64,000 nt of DNA, from NCBI GenBank assembly GCA_004764695.1, contig SMSO01000025.1, positions 1,225,102 through 1,289,101 of the forward strand, written 5' to 3'. A program made the translations under genes and the position numbers. The notes beneath the pieces are model-generated. The model searched no databases. It saw nothing but the letters and a program-made list of their open reading frames with translations, and was not told the DNA's origin. Each line of letters begins with the position of its first letter. The first letter of the stretch is position 1. Below are positions 20,943-30,395 of this stretch, piece by piece. The stretch is from Schizochytrium sp. TIO01 (Eukaryota > Sar > Bigyra > Thraustochytrida > Thraustochytriidae).

Positions 20943-22217
20943 TTAGGTGCCCCCGAAGAGAAAGTTTCCAAGCGACTCGGAGATTTTGGACGCTGTGCTG
21001 AAGATACGCTTACGTTGGGAGAGTACTAAAGCGGCGACAGCGGACGCCCCTGCAATTGCCAAAACCTGATCTTTGGTGAGGATTAATGCGGGTTCATCAT
21101 CACCATCATCATCTTGCTTTCGTGAAGATCGAGATGCCGCATTGCTGCCGGAAGAGCCCTTGGCAGTCGATTGACCACGGTGTCTCGTTGCTGAGTTTGA
21201 CTGACCCGTAGGTGTAGTCGATGTTGATGCAGAAGAAGGCGAATGGATCCCTACCTCTGAACCTGACCTGGACGCCCGGGGAGTAGTATTATTTTGGTCT
21301 ATTGAAGAGGCCCCACTGGTGTTTACGGCGGCGACCTCTTTTTGAGATTGCTGCAGAGTCTCTGACGAAGCAATCTCCTCATTCAAAGCATGCAAAAGAT
21401 CTTGCCGTTTTTCCCTGGACAGAAGAATGTTGTTGTTGTGAATTGCAAGAAACCGCTGGGCACCCTCGATCTCGCCAAGATGTGGCAATGTTTGCACCGT
21501 GTACACATAAGCTAGTGCAGCGTATTGAGAACACATTTCAGAGGTGGCCACACCGCCCCTCTTTACGCGTTCTGCATACATGCCCATAAAAGTTTCGAGT
21601 TTTTCCTTGACTAGTTCATGTTGCTTCAAATGGGACTTGAGGTTAAGCCATGCCAGTACAAGCTCAAAAGGAAGTGGCCCATTTAGCTGCAGGAATCTAT
21701 CAAGTAGTTGCAAGTCACTTGATACTGCCGCTTCACCCAACTCAAATAGGCTCTGCAAAAACAGCATAGCTGCTTTTTGCTTTCTGTAATGATTCGACGT
21801 TATTATAGCCACCCCATTTCCTTATGTTAGTTGTCAACTTCATACACAATATAATTTGAATTCAACATTTGCTAAGCTGTCCCGTGGTATCCATCAGAAT
21901 CGGTCTATAGAAGTATTGTCGCATGCAGAGTTGTCCTTCTCCTAAAGATCCATTCCACCAACCCTGAAGCCCCGCCTAAACAGGGCTATTTCATTTCCTG
22001 CTTCACACAGTCTGCGCCTCCTGAGCGTCTTTAACTCAACTTCAACTTACGGTTGCACGTCTTGACGACTCTGCGGTGCGATTTCAACCTTGGCAGTGGC
22101 CGCCTTGGTCTCATCAAGATGCGCCTTGAGCATAGGCCTGCATTTTGTAGCACATGCTGCAAAATCGCCCTGGAGGAGTTCTTTCTCCGCGGATCGAATG
22201 TCTTCAGCGTCCGTCAT
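20943..22217 (-). CDS. Tail-anchored TPR-like protein, candidate PEX26/APEM9-type peroxin (two exons)
   Basis: Exon 1 is 22217-22051 and exon 2 is 21783-20943, separated by a 267-nt intron (donor GTAAGT, acceptor ATTACAG). The exons join in phase (CC|A) to give 335 residues. Residues 1-35 (AEDIRSAEKELLQGDFAA) resemble the first helical hairpin of PEX26, and residues 57-190 are a helical TPR-like array. Residues about 190-285 are a Ser/Thr/Asn-rich linker. Residues about 296-312 (VLAIAGASAVAALVL) form one transmembrane segment, followed at once by QRKR and a 24-residue tail. Hairpins plus a C-terminal anchor with a basic cluster is the PEX26/APEM9 (Pex15) layout. Those proteins hold the PEX1-PEX6 ATPases on the peroxisome to recycle PEX5. 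The neighbour PEX2 supports the idea. Sequence identity is too low to see by eye, so a different tail-anchored protein such as a FIS1-like factor remains possible. The unspliced frame starting at 21812 is not the real start. Confidence 0.6.
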
Positions 22218-22583
22218 CTCTCCACGTCTTTATTCCAGGCACTCGCGGCGCCAAGCCTTCGCACCGATTGCGGATTGCCTCGATCCAAACTCTCGAATTG
22301 CTTGTAAAATTGCAATTCAATTTAAAAAACAAGGCACCTAAAAGAAAGCATAATAGGGGGCAACTGCAAGTGAACTATCCGGTACTTCTTAGTTGCACTA
22401 TAGCCTATAATTCACTTGTATGCTTTATCACAATAAGCTTTATTTGGGAATACTGCACTTTCATGTTGTATGCGAAGATGGGATTTCCCAAACTATCTCG
22501 AGCAGCAGCTCTCAACACCTTGTGGAGATTGCGGCAACCCTTGGCAATTTTGACGCAGCAAATTCCTATTCTGGACTTCCAGG
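22218..22583. promoter_or_regulatory. Shared divergent promoter region of PEX26-like gene and PEX2
   Basis: Only 366 bp separate the two divergent start codons, so both promoters and 5' UTRs are within it or overlap. The centre is AT-rich and includes GCCTATAATTC near 22402, which resembles a TATA element. No experimental element can be assigned from sequence alone. Confidence 0.5.
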
Positions 22584-23798
22584 ATGTGGAACGCAGAGCT
22601 CGAGGGGGAGCTTGAGACTGTGACCTCTGAGTGGCGGACTCGAGGCCTTCCACGTCGTGATGCACGTCTCGATGTGAGTCGCGTGGCGCAGCTGGATGCT
22701 CTCATGCTTGACGGTGAGCTCATCTCGCTGCTTAAGACGCAAGCTTCTGGTGTATTGGCATGCGTTCCCGAGTGGGAGCAGGCTTCTGCGAGGTTTCAGC
22801 CTGAGCTCATGGCAGTCTTGAGGTTAGTGGTTTGGGTTTTCTCCACAAGGGTTAACGCAGCGCCTCCTGGAGATGCTTTGCAAAACTTAAGATACAGAAA
22901 CGAATTTGTTTTTGACGCAGCTCACAAAGCTGGTTTGCTCAGGCTGCCTGGTGATGACCCCTCTAGGCTACAGCGTATTCTCCATGGTGTCGGCTCAGTG
23001 CTCGTACCTTGGGCCTGGGAACGGCTCGAGGAGCATTCCCTTGTGCACAGATGGTCCTCCTTGGACGAGGACGACTGGCGCAACCGCGCTGCAAAACTCA
23101 TGGACAAAGCCGAGCGATGTTATGTGCTTGCATCGCTCTCAAACTTTGTGGCGTTTCTTTATGATGGTAGGTATCGTAGTCTGTTGGACCGACTTTTACA
23201 GATGCGAGTAGTTTATGCGAAGTCCGAGGCACATCGAGCGGTCAGCTTTGAGTTTATTAATCAGCAGCTGCTTTATGATGGCTTCAGCGATATGCTCATG
23301 TGTCTTTTGCCCGTCATCGACTGGGATCGTCTTCGAAGAATTGCCTTGCGTTCGATGCTGGCTGTGCACGCAATGTACAAACGCTCCGCGAGGCCCTGGA
23401 TTAGGTTTCTGCGGAAAAGGTTGCTTGGGCTCTTGCTTTTTATTCGCCTTAAAGCTCGCCAGTTGCGCGGGAGTAAGCCGGGTGAAGATGACAGTCTTGA
23501 TGTTTTAGGTCAGGATGGTTTGAAAGATGAGCGTGCGCCTGGTGCTGATGATGATGATGACTCGTCCTCGCAAGCTTCATCGTCGGTGGATGATGTGGAT
23601 GGTGTTCTAGTCTCCAGTGCTGCCAGCCTCTCTTGTGTTTCATGTTCTAAATCACCTGCGTGTATGCCACATCGTACAAACTGTGGCCATGTATATTGCT
23701 ACTTTTGTCTCAAGGTGCACCAGATGCAAGCAACTGAAGCTGCCGGTTTCAAATGTGAGCGCTGTGCCGAACCTATTACGCAGGCGTTACGCGTTTAG
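22584..23798 (+). CDS. PEX2: Peroxisome biogenesis factor 2 (RING peroxin)
   Basis: PEX2 forms a membrane ubiquitin-ligase complex with PEX10 and PEX12 that ubiquitinates the import receptor PEX5 for export from peroxisomes. This 404-residue frame opens with the family hallmark RVAQLDALMLDGEL (33-46) and FQPELMAVLRLVVWVF (71-86). It continues with ERCYVLASLSNFVAFLYDGRY and the segment FEFINQQLLYDGFSDMLMCLLPVI (222-245), which matches the conserved PEX2 sequence before the last membrane helices. Hydrophobic segments lie near 181-194, 236-246 and 279-288. An acidic Ser/Asp linker (300-340) leads to a C-terminal C3HC4 RING: C351, C354, C367, H369, C372, C375, C391, C394. A C-terminal RING with this spacing distinguishes PEX2 from PEX12, whose RING lacks residues. 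The protein is longer than the ~305-residue human PEX2, mainly through the linker. Confidence 0.92.
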   Translation: MWNAELEGELETVTSEWRTRGLPRRDARLDVSRVAQLDALMLDGELISLLKTQASGVLACVPEWEQASARFQPELMAVLRLVVWVFSTRVNAAPPGDALQNLRYRNEFVFDAAHKAGLLRLPGDDPSRLQRILHGVGSVLVPWAWERLEEHSLVHRWSSLDEDDWRNRAAKLMDKAERCYVLASLSNFVAFLYDGRYRSLLDRLLQMRVVYAKSEAHRAVSFEFINQQLLYDGFSDMLMCLLPVIDWDRLRRIALRSMLAVHAMYKRSARPWIRFLRKRLLGLLLFIRLKARQLRGSKPGEDDSLDVLGQDGLKDERAPGADDDDDSSSQASSSVDDVDGVLVSSAASLSCVSCSKSPACMPHRTNCGHVYCYFCLKVHQMQATEAAGFKCERCAEPITQALRV

Positions 23799-24543
23799 TA
23801 TATCGGCGTTCGAACTGTTATGCAGCCCCTGACATCGACCTAATTAGCCATACCTCCAGCTCGTCTGCTCATTGCAAAAGTCTTGACTTCTCCAGCACAT
23901 AGGAGCAGTCCATGTCTAACTTATCAAAAATCCTATCATAGTCAATTTGAACAACCGAACAACCCTATTGCGTATTTCGTTGTTCTCAAAGTCCACTGTT
24001 AATGAATTAAAAACCTGGTCATATTTGCATTATATCAGTTTCCCTCTACATAATGTGTTCTTCATCACTTTATACAGAGTTTGCCAAAATATCATCTTGA
24101 AATACCAAATATGTTTTTTTCTTTCGCTATATGTACCAAACTATCCATTCAATCTTAGACATTTTTTGACGTTTGTCTACATGAATCTTGTCCGTATTTC
24201 TGCTTAATTCTCAGAAGATAATCATCTCAAAACATCCACCATGTTATATATGTATAGTCGAATTAGATATGATTTATTATTTTTCCGGAAGCGTTATTTT
24301 ATTTTATTTCTATAGGAATGTATATCCTATCATATTCTTTATTCTGATTAATAAAAATAAAAATAAAAATTGTAAATAAGCCTATAATAAAACTCAGAGT
24401 CCACAGAAAAAAGACACATAGAAACGATTAGGTGACAAGATCATTTCAAGTTTGTTGGCTTCACGCGCGCCATTTTGAAGCCCCGAACCCAGCCTTGATC
24501 TGCTCTCCCTGACCAAGCATTGTCTATCGTTTCCTGTCTCACG
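23799..24543. other. AT-rich spacer between PEX2 and cyclophilin gene
   Basis: 745 bp, strongly AT-rich between 24000 and 24400, ending in an AAATAAAAATAAAAAT stretch near 24345-24370. It must hold the PEX2 3' end and the promoter of the cyclophilin gene. No further gene was seen. Confidence 0.6.
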
Positions 24544-25119
24544 ATGTCCTCCTCTTCTGCAGTTTCTGGCTCCTCTGAGGCCGCTGCAGATAACAACAGT
24601 CTTCGCGAGGGAGGCGTGGTCATGGAGACCAGCATGGGGCGAGTTGTGTTCGAGTTGTACTGGGACGAGGCGCCTCGATCGTGTGAGAATTTTCAGCGCC
24701 TAGCGGACTCGGGTTTATACAACGACGTTATCTTTCACCGTGTTATCCAAAACTTTATGATTCAGGGAGGAGATCCTTCGGGCACGGGCCGTGGCGGCCA
24801 GTCGATTTGGGGCGGCAAGTTTGAGGACGAGATTACGCCTGGTCTTAAGCACGTGGGGGCAGGTATCTTGAGCATGGCCAACGCTGGTCCAAACACAAAT
24901 GGCTCTCAGTTCTTCATCACACTGGCACCATGCCCTTGGCTCGATGGCAAGCATTCCATCTTTGGGAGAGTATCCCATGGCATGCGGGTGGTCCAGCGAA
25001 TTGGCATCGTACCATGTGATAACAATGACCGGCCACTTCAGCCAATCAAAATCTTAAAGGCATTCTCCTATCAAGGGCCTGAACCACCTGCGCCACAAGA
25101 GCTTGCCGTTAGCTCATGA
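24544..25119 (+). CDS. PPIL1: Cyclophilin, PPIL1-like peptidyl-prolyl isomerase
   Basis: The start chosen is the ATG at 24544 (191 residues). The frame extends 8 codons further upstream only from a TTG. After a 25-residue Ser/Ala-rich leader comes one complete cyclophilin domain: [20 protein letters not shown], then [22 protein letters not shown] with catalytic R66, F71, M72 and Q74, then [18 protein letters not shown], and [13 protein letters not shown] with the cyclosporin-contacting W132. The order 'ETSMG...ELYW' and the GGDP-GTGRGG-SIWG loop are those of PPIL1, a component of the activated spliceosome, and not those of cytosolic cyclophilin A. A nuclear splicing role is inferred from family membership. 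The short Pro-rich tail (GPEPPAPQ) is extra. It converges with the AlaRS gene. Confidence 0.93.
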   Translation: MSSSSAVSGSSEAAADNNSLREGGVVMETSMGRVVFELYWDEAPRSCENFQRLADSGLYNDVIFHRVIQNFMIQGGDPSGTGRGGQSIWGGKFEDEITPGLKHVGAGILSMANAGPNTNGSQFFITLAPCPWLDGKHSIFGRVSHGMRVVQRIGIVPCDNNDRPLQPIKILKAFSYQGPEPPAPQELAVSS

Positions 25120-25510
25120 GGATTTATGAACTTTATGTAGGTAAAAACCTATGATATTTGAAAGTAGCCAAGATCGTACGATATGAATCCTACGAGAACA
25201 AGACATTGTAGAGACTGCCTCTAAGCAACCTGCAAGGTTTCAGATTATCTCTTTGAGAGTTACTATATTTAAGGAAAGACAAGCAAGTAAGAAAGCGCTA
25301 GTTGCTGCAAGAGCATTGGAGATTCCAGCAGTAATTAAAACAAAGGAAAGAACCAGGCACAATCGCGTGAAGCATCAAGTACAAAGTGCAATGCGCACAG
25401 TCAACATAAGAAAGGCGGTATATCATTTGCAGAGTATAATTTGTTTGTGTATGGTACTTGTCATCATATTACTTAATAGAAATACAGTTCGTCAACCTAG
25501 AGCTAGCTAG
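25120..25510. other. Convergent intergenic region
   Basis: 391 bp between the ends of the cyclophilin and AlaRS genes. It contains the 3' ends of both. An 85-codon open frame on the plus strand (25253-25510) starts at a non-ATG codon and has no family resemblance. Confidence 0.55.
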
Positions 25511-28500
25511 TTACTTATTCTGTACAATTTTCAGGATCTCTTCCGGTGATAAATTGCGGTCTTGAGCGATTTGACCTTGAGCAAAACCAGGCGAGCCACC
25601 ACCTTTACCCTCCATTGCGCTTCCCTTGGCCAGTGCAACCTTGAGAATATCGCCTGCATTCAACCCTTTATTCTGGGTAGCGCAAGCAATAAGACGCGGA
25701 CCGCAAACGACAAGGTGAGCACGTTCTGGGTCTGCTTTGGCTGTAGCAGTAAGAAATGTTTGAAGGGCCTTTCGAGACTCCTTGGGCTCATCAGGGGTTA
25801 AATCAGGAATCTCATGAACCACAATGTTACCAGCACTTGCAGAGCCGCCAGATTGATTATCCTTTTGAGGAGTCTCCAGCACCTGATAAAAGTTGTTTAC
25901 GAAGTGACTTGATATCGGCCTTTTGCTTCTGCTCAAGCTCCTTGAGCTTCTCAATTGCATTCTTCACGGCATCAGGTTGGGGAGTTGTTTTCAAACGAAA
26001 GGCAATATCATCGATGGCATCAACCCGTTCCTGCATCCAGTGGCGTGCTGCAGATCCCACTACAGCTTCAATGCGACGTGTGCCTGCAGCTACACTGCTT
26101 TGATTGATAATCTTGAAAGGATACAAAAGCGAGGTGTTGGATACGTGGGTTCCACCACACAACTCAGCAGAACGAGTCACAGGCAGACGAACTTCGGGTT
26201 CACCTTGTACTTCAACAACACGAACCTCCTCGCCGTACTTTTCGCCAAAATGCATCATTACATCCATGGTTTTGGCATCCTGAAGGCTCACTACGCGTGT
26301 GTTCACATTAATAGCTTGCTCAGCGAAGGCGTTGACACATTCTTCGATACGATGAATCTGTGAATTTTAATCAAAGTATCAATATGATTGTTAGTTTCCC
26401 TGAACCCCTTCACAATCTTCTCCCTCTCCCATAATCACTATATTGGTTGGATGTAGCCCTGGAACGTATGTCCATGCGATCACTGAGTTTTTAAACGGTG
26501 ACTGCGCGGACATACAGGTACAGGGCGTTAATTTTGCATTCGATACCCTTGGGACAAATTCACTAAAAATCTAAAAGTGCCCCTACACAAGAATGCTACT
26601 CTCTCATTGCTAAACCTTTCTCTTTGATTACATAACGTATACTTACCTCGTCTTTGGTCAAGGGTTTGCCATGGGTAAAGTCGAAACGAAGGCGGTCATT
26701 GGCGACAAGCGATCCAGCTTGTACAATGTGCTCACCAAGTTCAGCACGAAGTGCTGCTTGCAATAGATGCGTAGCGGTGTGGTGAGCTGCAGCGCCACGA
26801 CGAGAAACGCGATCAACTGACGCAGAAACTGTCTCGTTCACATCAGGAAGAGCATTAAGATCTCCCTCAACAAGAACAGCAATGCCATTCTCAAATGGTT
26901 TACAGACGTGCAGCACTCGGAATGATTCCTTTTGTGCGGTTGTGAGGACACCTCGATCGCTCTGTTGACCACCTCCCTCAGGGTAAAGAGGGCACGAGGA
27001 CAAGCAGACCCAAGTGGTCCCGGTTTGATTACCTGGAGTCTTTGCGAGAATCTTTGTAGCCGACTCATCAAGCAGAGAATGGCCAGTAAACGCTGAGGTG
27101 TGACCCTGGCCCGCCCATGCACGGACTTCCTGAGTGGGTTCGAGAGGTCCGCCTGTGCCGTCATTAGACCATGATGCATTGGCACTGGATCGGGCTCGCT
27201 GCGCCTCCATATGAACATGGAAAGCATCAAGATCTACCTTCATACCACGCTCATCAGCAGCACGCAAGGTAAGATCGACAGGAAAGCCAAAAGTGTCATA
27301 CATTTTGAAGACAAAAGCTCCATCTACAGTTTGTCCAGGTGCTCCAGAGTCGAGATGGCTCACAAGATGATCCATGCCCTCGTCAAGAGTCCGGAAGAAG
27401 TTAGTTTCCTCAGACTCGACAACAGCTGCAATAGCAGCACGACGCTCGGAGAGTTCAGGATACGGATTCGTCTTGGCGAAAGTTGTCTCTAAAGTGGGTA
27501 ACAGATCACCAAGAAATGGATCCCGAAGACCAACGCTGTGGCCAAAACCAATTGCGCGACGAAGAATGCGACGCAAGACATAACCGCGGCCCACATTGCT
27601 GGGAACCACGCCATCACCAATAAGGAAAGCTGCAGCACGGACGTGATCAGCGGCAATCTTCGCAAACACAAGGTCGCTCTTGCTCTTGTTTGGTGTAAGA
27701 GCGAATGCCTGTTCTACAAGTGGTGCAAGAAGATCAGTTTCATAGTTTGTCTTAGCACCTTGAAGAACTGAGCAGATGCGTTCAAGGCCCATGCCGGTGT
27801 CTACACACGGGCTCGGGAGGGGGTCGAGGCCGCCATCACCGTTTGCTTGGAACTGCATGAAGACGAGGTTCCAGATCTCAAGATAGCGGTCATCATCGTC
27901 GGCTTCTAGATCTCCAGTGTCAAAGAAAATCTCAGAGCAAGGTCCACAAGGAACGCCTTTACCGTCGCCCATGGACCAGAAGTTATCTTCTTTGCCAAGG
28001 CGTCGAATAGGCCCTGCTTCAGCAGGCAAGATCTTTTTCCACAACTCTGCGCTTTCATCATCTTCGTGAAACACAGTCACGCTGAGACGATGCGCTGGAA
28101 GGTCAAGGTCTTCACGCACAAATTTCCATGCTTTATGAATCGCCTCTTCTTTGAAGTAATCTCCAAAGGAGAAATTGCCCAACATCTCAAAGAATGTATG
28201 GTGTCGAGCTGTGTACCCAACATTATCCAAATCGTTGTGTTTACCACCTGCTCGCAGGCACTTTTGGCAGCTAACAGCGCGCTGGTAAGGCCTTTGGTCT
28301 CTGCCGAGGAACACCTCCTTAAAGGGAACCATACCGGCGTTGGTAAAGAGAAGACTGCCATCGCCGCTGTCAGGCACCAAAGAGCTTGATGCAACCCGGG
28401 TGTGGCCATCTTTTTCGAAGCTTGATAGAAACTTCTCACGCACTTCCCAGCTTGCCGTTCCAGCTGCAGGCGCCGACGACGTTGCGAGGCCGCGTCGTGC

Positions 28501-28536
28501 TGCCGTGAGCGGCAAAGCTCGAGAAGGAGTTCGCAT
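25511..28536 (-). CDS. AARS2: Alanyl-tRNA synthetase, probably mitochondrial, with one intron and an apparent +1 frameshift
   Basis: This enzyme charges tRNA-Ala and clears mischarged Ser/Gly. Exon 1 is 28536-26647 (630 codons). A 289-nt intron (donor GAG|GTAAGT, acceptor TTCACAG ending at 26358) joins in phase 0 to exon 2 at 26357. The N-terminus (MRTPSRALPLTAARRGLATSS) resembles a mitochondrial presequence. The catalytic core shows SSSLVPDSGDGSLLFTNAGM, VSCQKCLRAGGKHNDLDNVG, RHHTFFEMLGNFSFGDYF and GRGYVLRRILRRA. The editing site has HHTATH (585-590) and C697-GGT-H701. The C-Ala domain ends with GGGSPGFAQGQ. The frame of exon 2 meets a stop at 25857-25859. The C-Ala domain lies one frame over, so a +1 shift is needed in the linker around 25860-25910. 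Cause unknown: base error, tiny intron or real defect. Corrected length would be about 911 residues. Dual mitochondrial/cytosolic use cannot be excluded. Confidence 0.9.
26358..26646 (-). other. Intron of the AlaRS gene
   Basis: 289 nt with GTAAGTATAC donor and AAAATTCACAG acceptor on the minus strand. Removal joins ...PLTKDE to IHRIEECVNAF in phase 0 and restores the continuous AlaRS editing domain. Stops occur inside it in the coding frame. Confidence 0.9.
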
Positions 28537-30395
28537 CGCGCCGCGAGAGGCTATCCGCGAATAGGCTCTGCTTTAGTCTTCTCTGCAATTTCGAGTTTTA
28601 TTTTTGTTTTTCTGCACAAAAATAAAAGATAAAAAATCAAAACATTCAATCAATTTGCTACTCTGTGAGATACCCTGGCAACCAGACGTGAACCTAAGGA
28701 ATGTTCATTCACTTGGCTAATCTTCTCGCATGGCCTACCGATTGGTTTTACTCCATGTCGGCATTGCTCCCAAGGTTTTCAGATTTTCTTTACTCATGCT
28801 TGCTACCATTTCGGATAGGTGAATAAGAGCAGATTCATCAAGATAGCACTAAATTGTGTTCTTTACTACGCTGCATTATGCCGCAGCACTGGGAAATACA
28901 TCAACGCATTGGCATTTAGGCTCTGGCTGCCTGCTAATGGAACATGCTTCGTCGCCTTGCTTACTGGTTTATGAAGGCTTGCCTTTTGGCTTTGCTCTTG
29001 CGTCACAACCAACTGCTCTGCCAATGCCAATGGCTGCCTTCTCGGACAATGGCAGTGCAAGGGAACGCGGGGAGCGAATGCGAATGTGGGGCTACGGGGC
29101 TCTGGCACAAGATTGGTGGTGGACAGCGGCGCTAGCAGGGACTGGCATCGATGCTCTTCCATCTTCGTACTATGCTCTAGCTATGGTGTGGTCGCACCTG
29201 GATGTATTGGCCCAGACGCAACTAGCTACTAGAGACATGTCGAATAGGTTTGTATGTACATACAATACATACTTACTAAGTGCAAGGCTTGCATCACCTG
29301 CTACTTACCTTAGGTAGTAAGTGAGTGACTAATTGCAGGCTGTGCCGAGGGTTTTGTGCGCAACCAATTTTGGGAGTACACCATGATACTCGATTCCGGT
29401 TTTTACGCAAGGAGGATAAAATTTCGCGTAGATCCGAGGAAACGAAATGTTCGCTGCCAAGCTTTCGCCAAAAAGAAGAACATCACTTTATACCTAGTTT
29501 GACATGAATCTTAGCAAATAGGACAGTTTGAAGTGTATAAACAGCGTATACAAAGTAAATAATTAGTAGAGCTTTGCTCCAAGAACCAGGCCGATGAAAC
29601 CCATTTTCTAATGAACAAACCACAAACCGTCTTTGATATCGTGTGCGATTCAGAGCGAAATCTAACTTACGATGTAAGACTTTATTGCTCCAATCAACTA
29701 AATTTAGAAAGAAATCACAGAAAAAGTAGAATATGGATTTGGATGTTAATGTTATTGCAATGACTTCTGGTCCTAATCTAAAATCAAAACGAACTCTGCA
29801 GATCTTTATGAGCTCCCTTCTGATAATTTTGGCTCCCCTGCGTAGACAAAATCATTTTGTGGAATCAAGAGCGTTAGCCCTGGCTCTTGTCTAAAGGTCA
29901 AATGATTTTGAAGAAAATAGAACACAGAAGAGTAAAACGTGTTGTACTCATACGTAACGTAGGACCTACAGAAGAAATATAGGGTGCCGTAAAGGAACCG
30001 GTTGTACCTGGCTGCAGTAGGTCGGACCAGTGAATCATGACAAGTGAAACAAATTTTCATCCTCAGTTGGATATATTGATAGAATGATAACCGGGGGTTA
30101 GATGAGAACTTTGGTTCGAACGAATTTCGTGACAGCATATTTTGCACTGTCAAAAAGAAGTTGGCCAAAGCTAACCAAAAGAGTCTTCTGACTGATGCGT
30201 TTAGAAACACTGCCAGAGCAAAAGAAGACGCAGACGAAGTAAGAGTGTCCATCAGCCCCACACCAGAAGACTGACAAAAATGGTGGTTTGAAGGAATATT
30301 AAGACACTGCCACGATTACACATTGTGTAGTACATGGCAGCCCGGGAAGAACTTGGTGATCGGGATATGCAGCAAGCGTAACTGAGTGCGCTGTC
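28537..30395. other. Intergenic spacer upstream of AlaRS
   Basis: About 1.86 kb. A 153-codon plus-strand frame at 28856-29317 starts at GTG and shows no domain. A 151-codon minus-strand frame at 29806-30261 likewise looks random. Nothing else supportable was found. The left end presumably carries the AlaRS promoter and the right end the 3' UTR of the Ala/Glu/Thr-rich gene. Confidence 0.5.

Noticed and set aside
30090-30150. GGTTCGAA near 30114 as a possible tRNA T loop
   Set aside because: The flanking bases do not form a T stem, and no D or anticodon arm precedes it.
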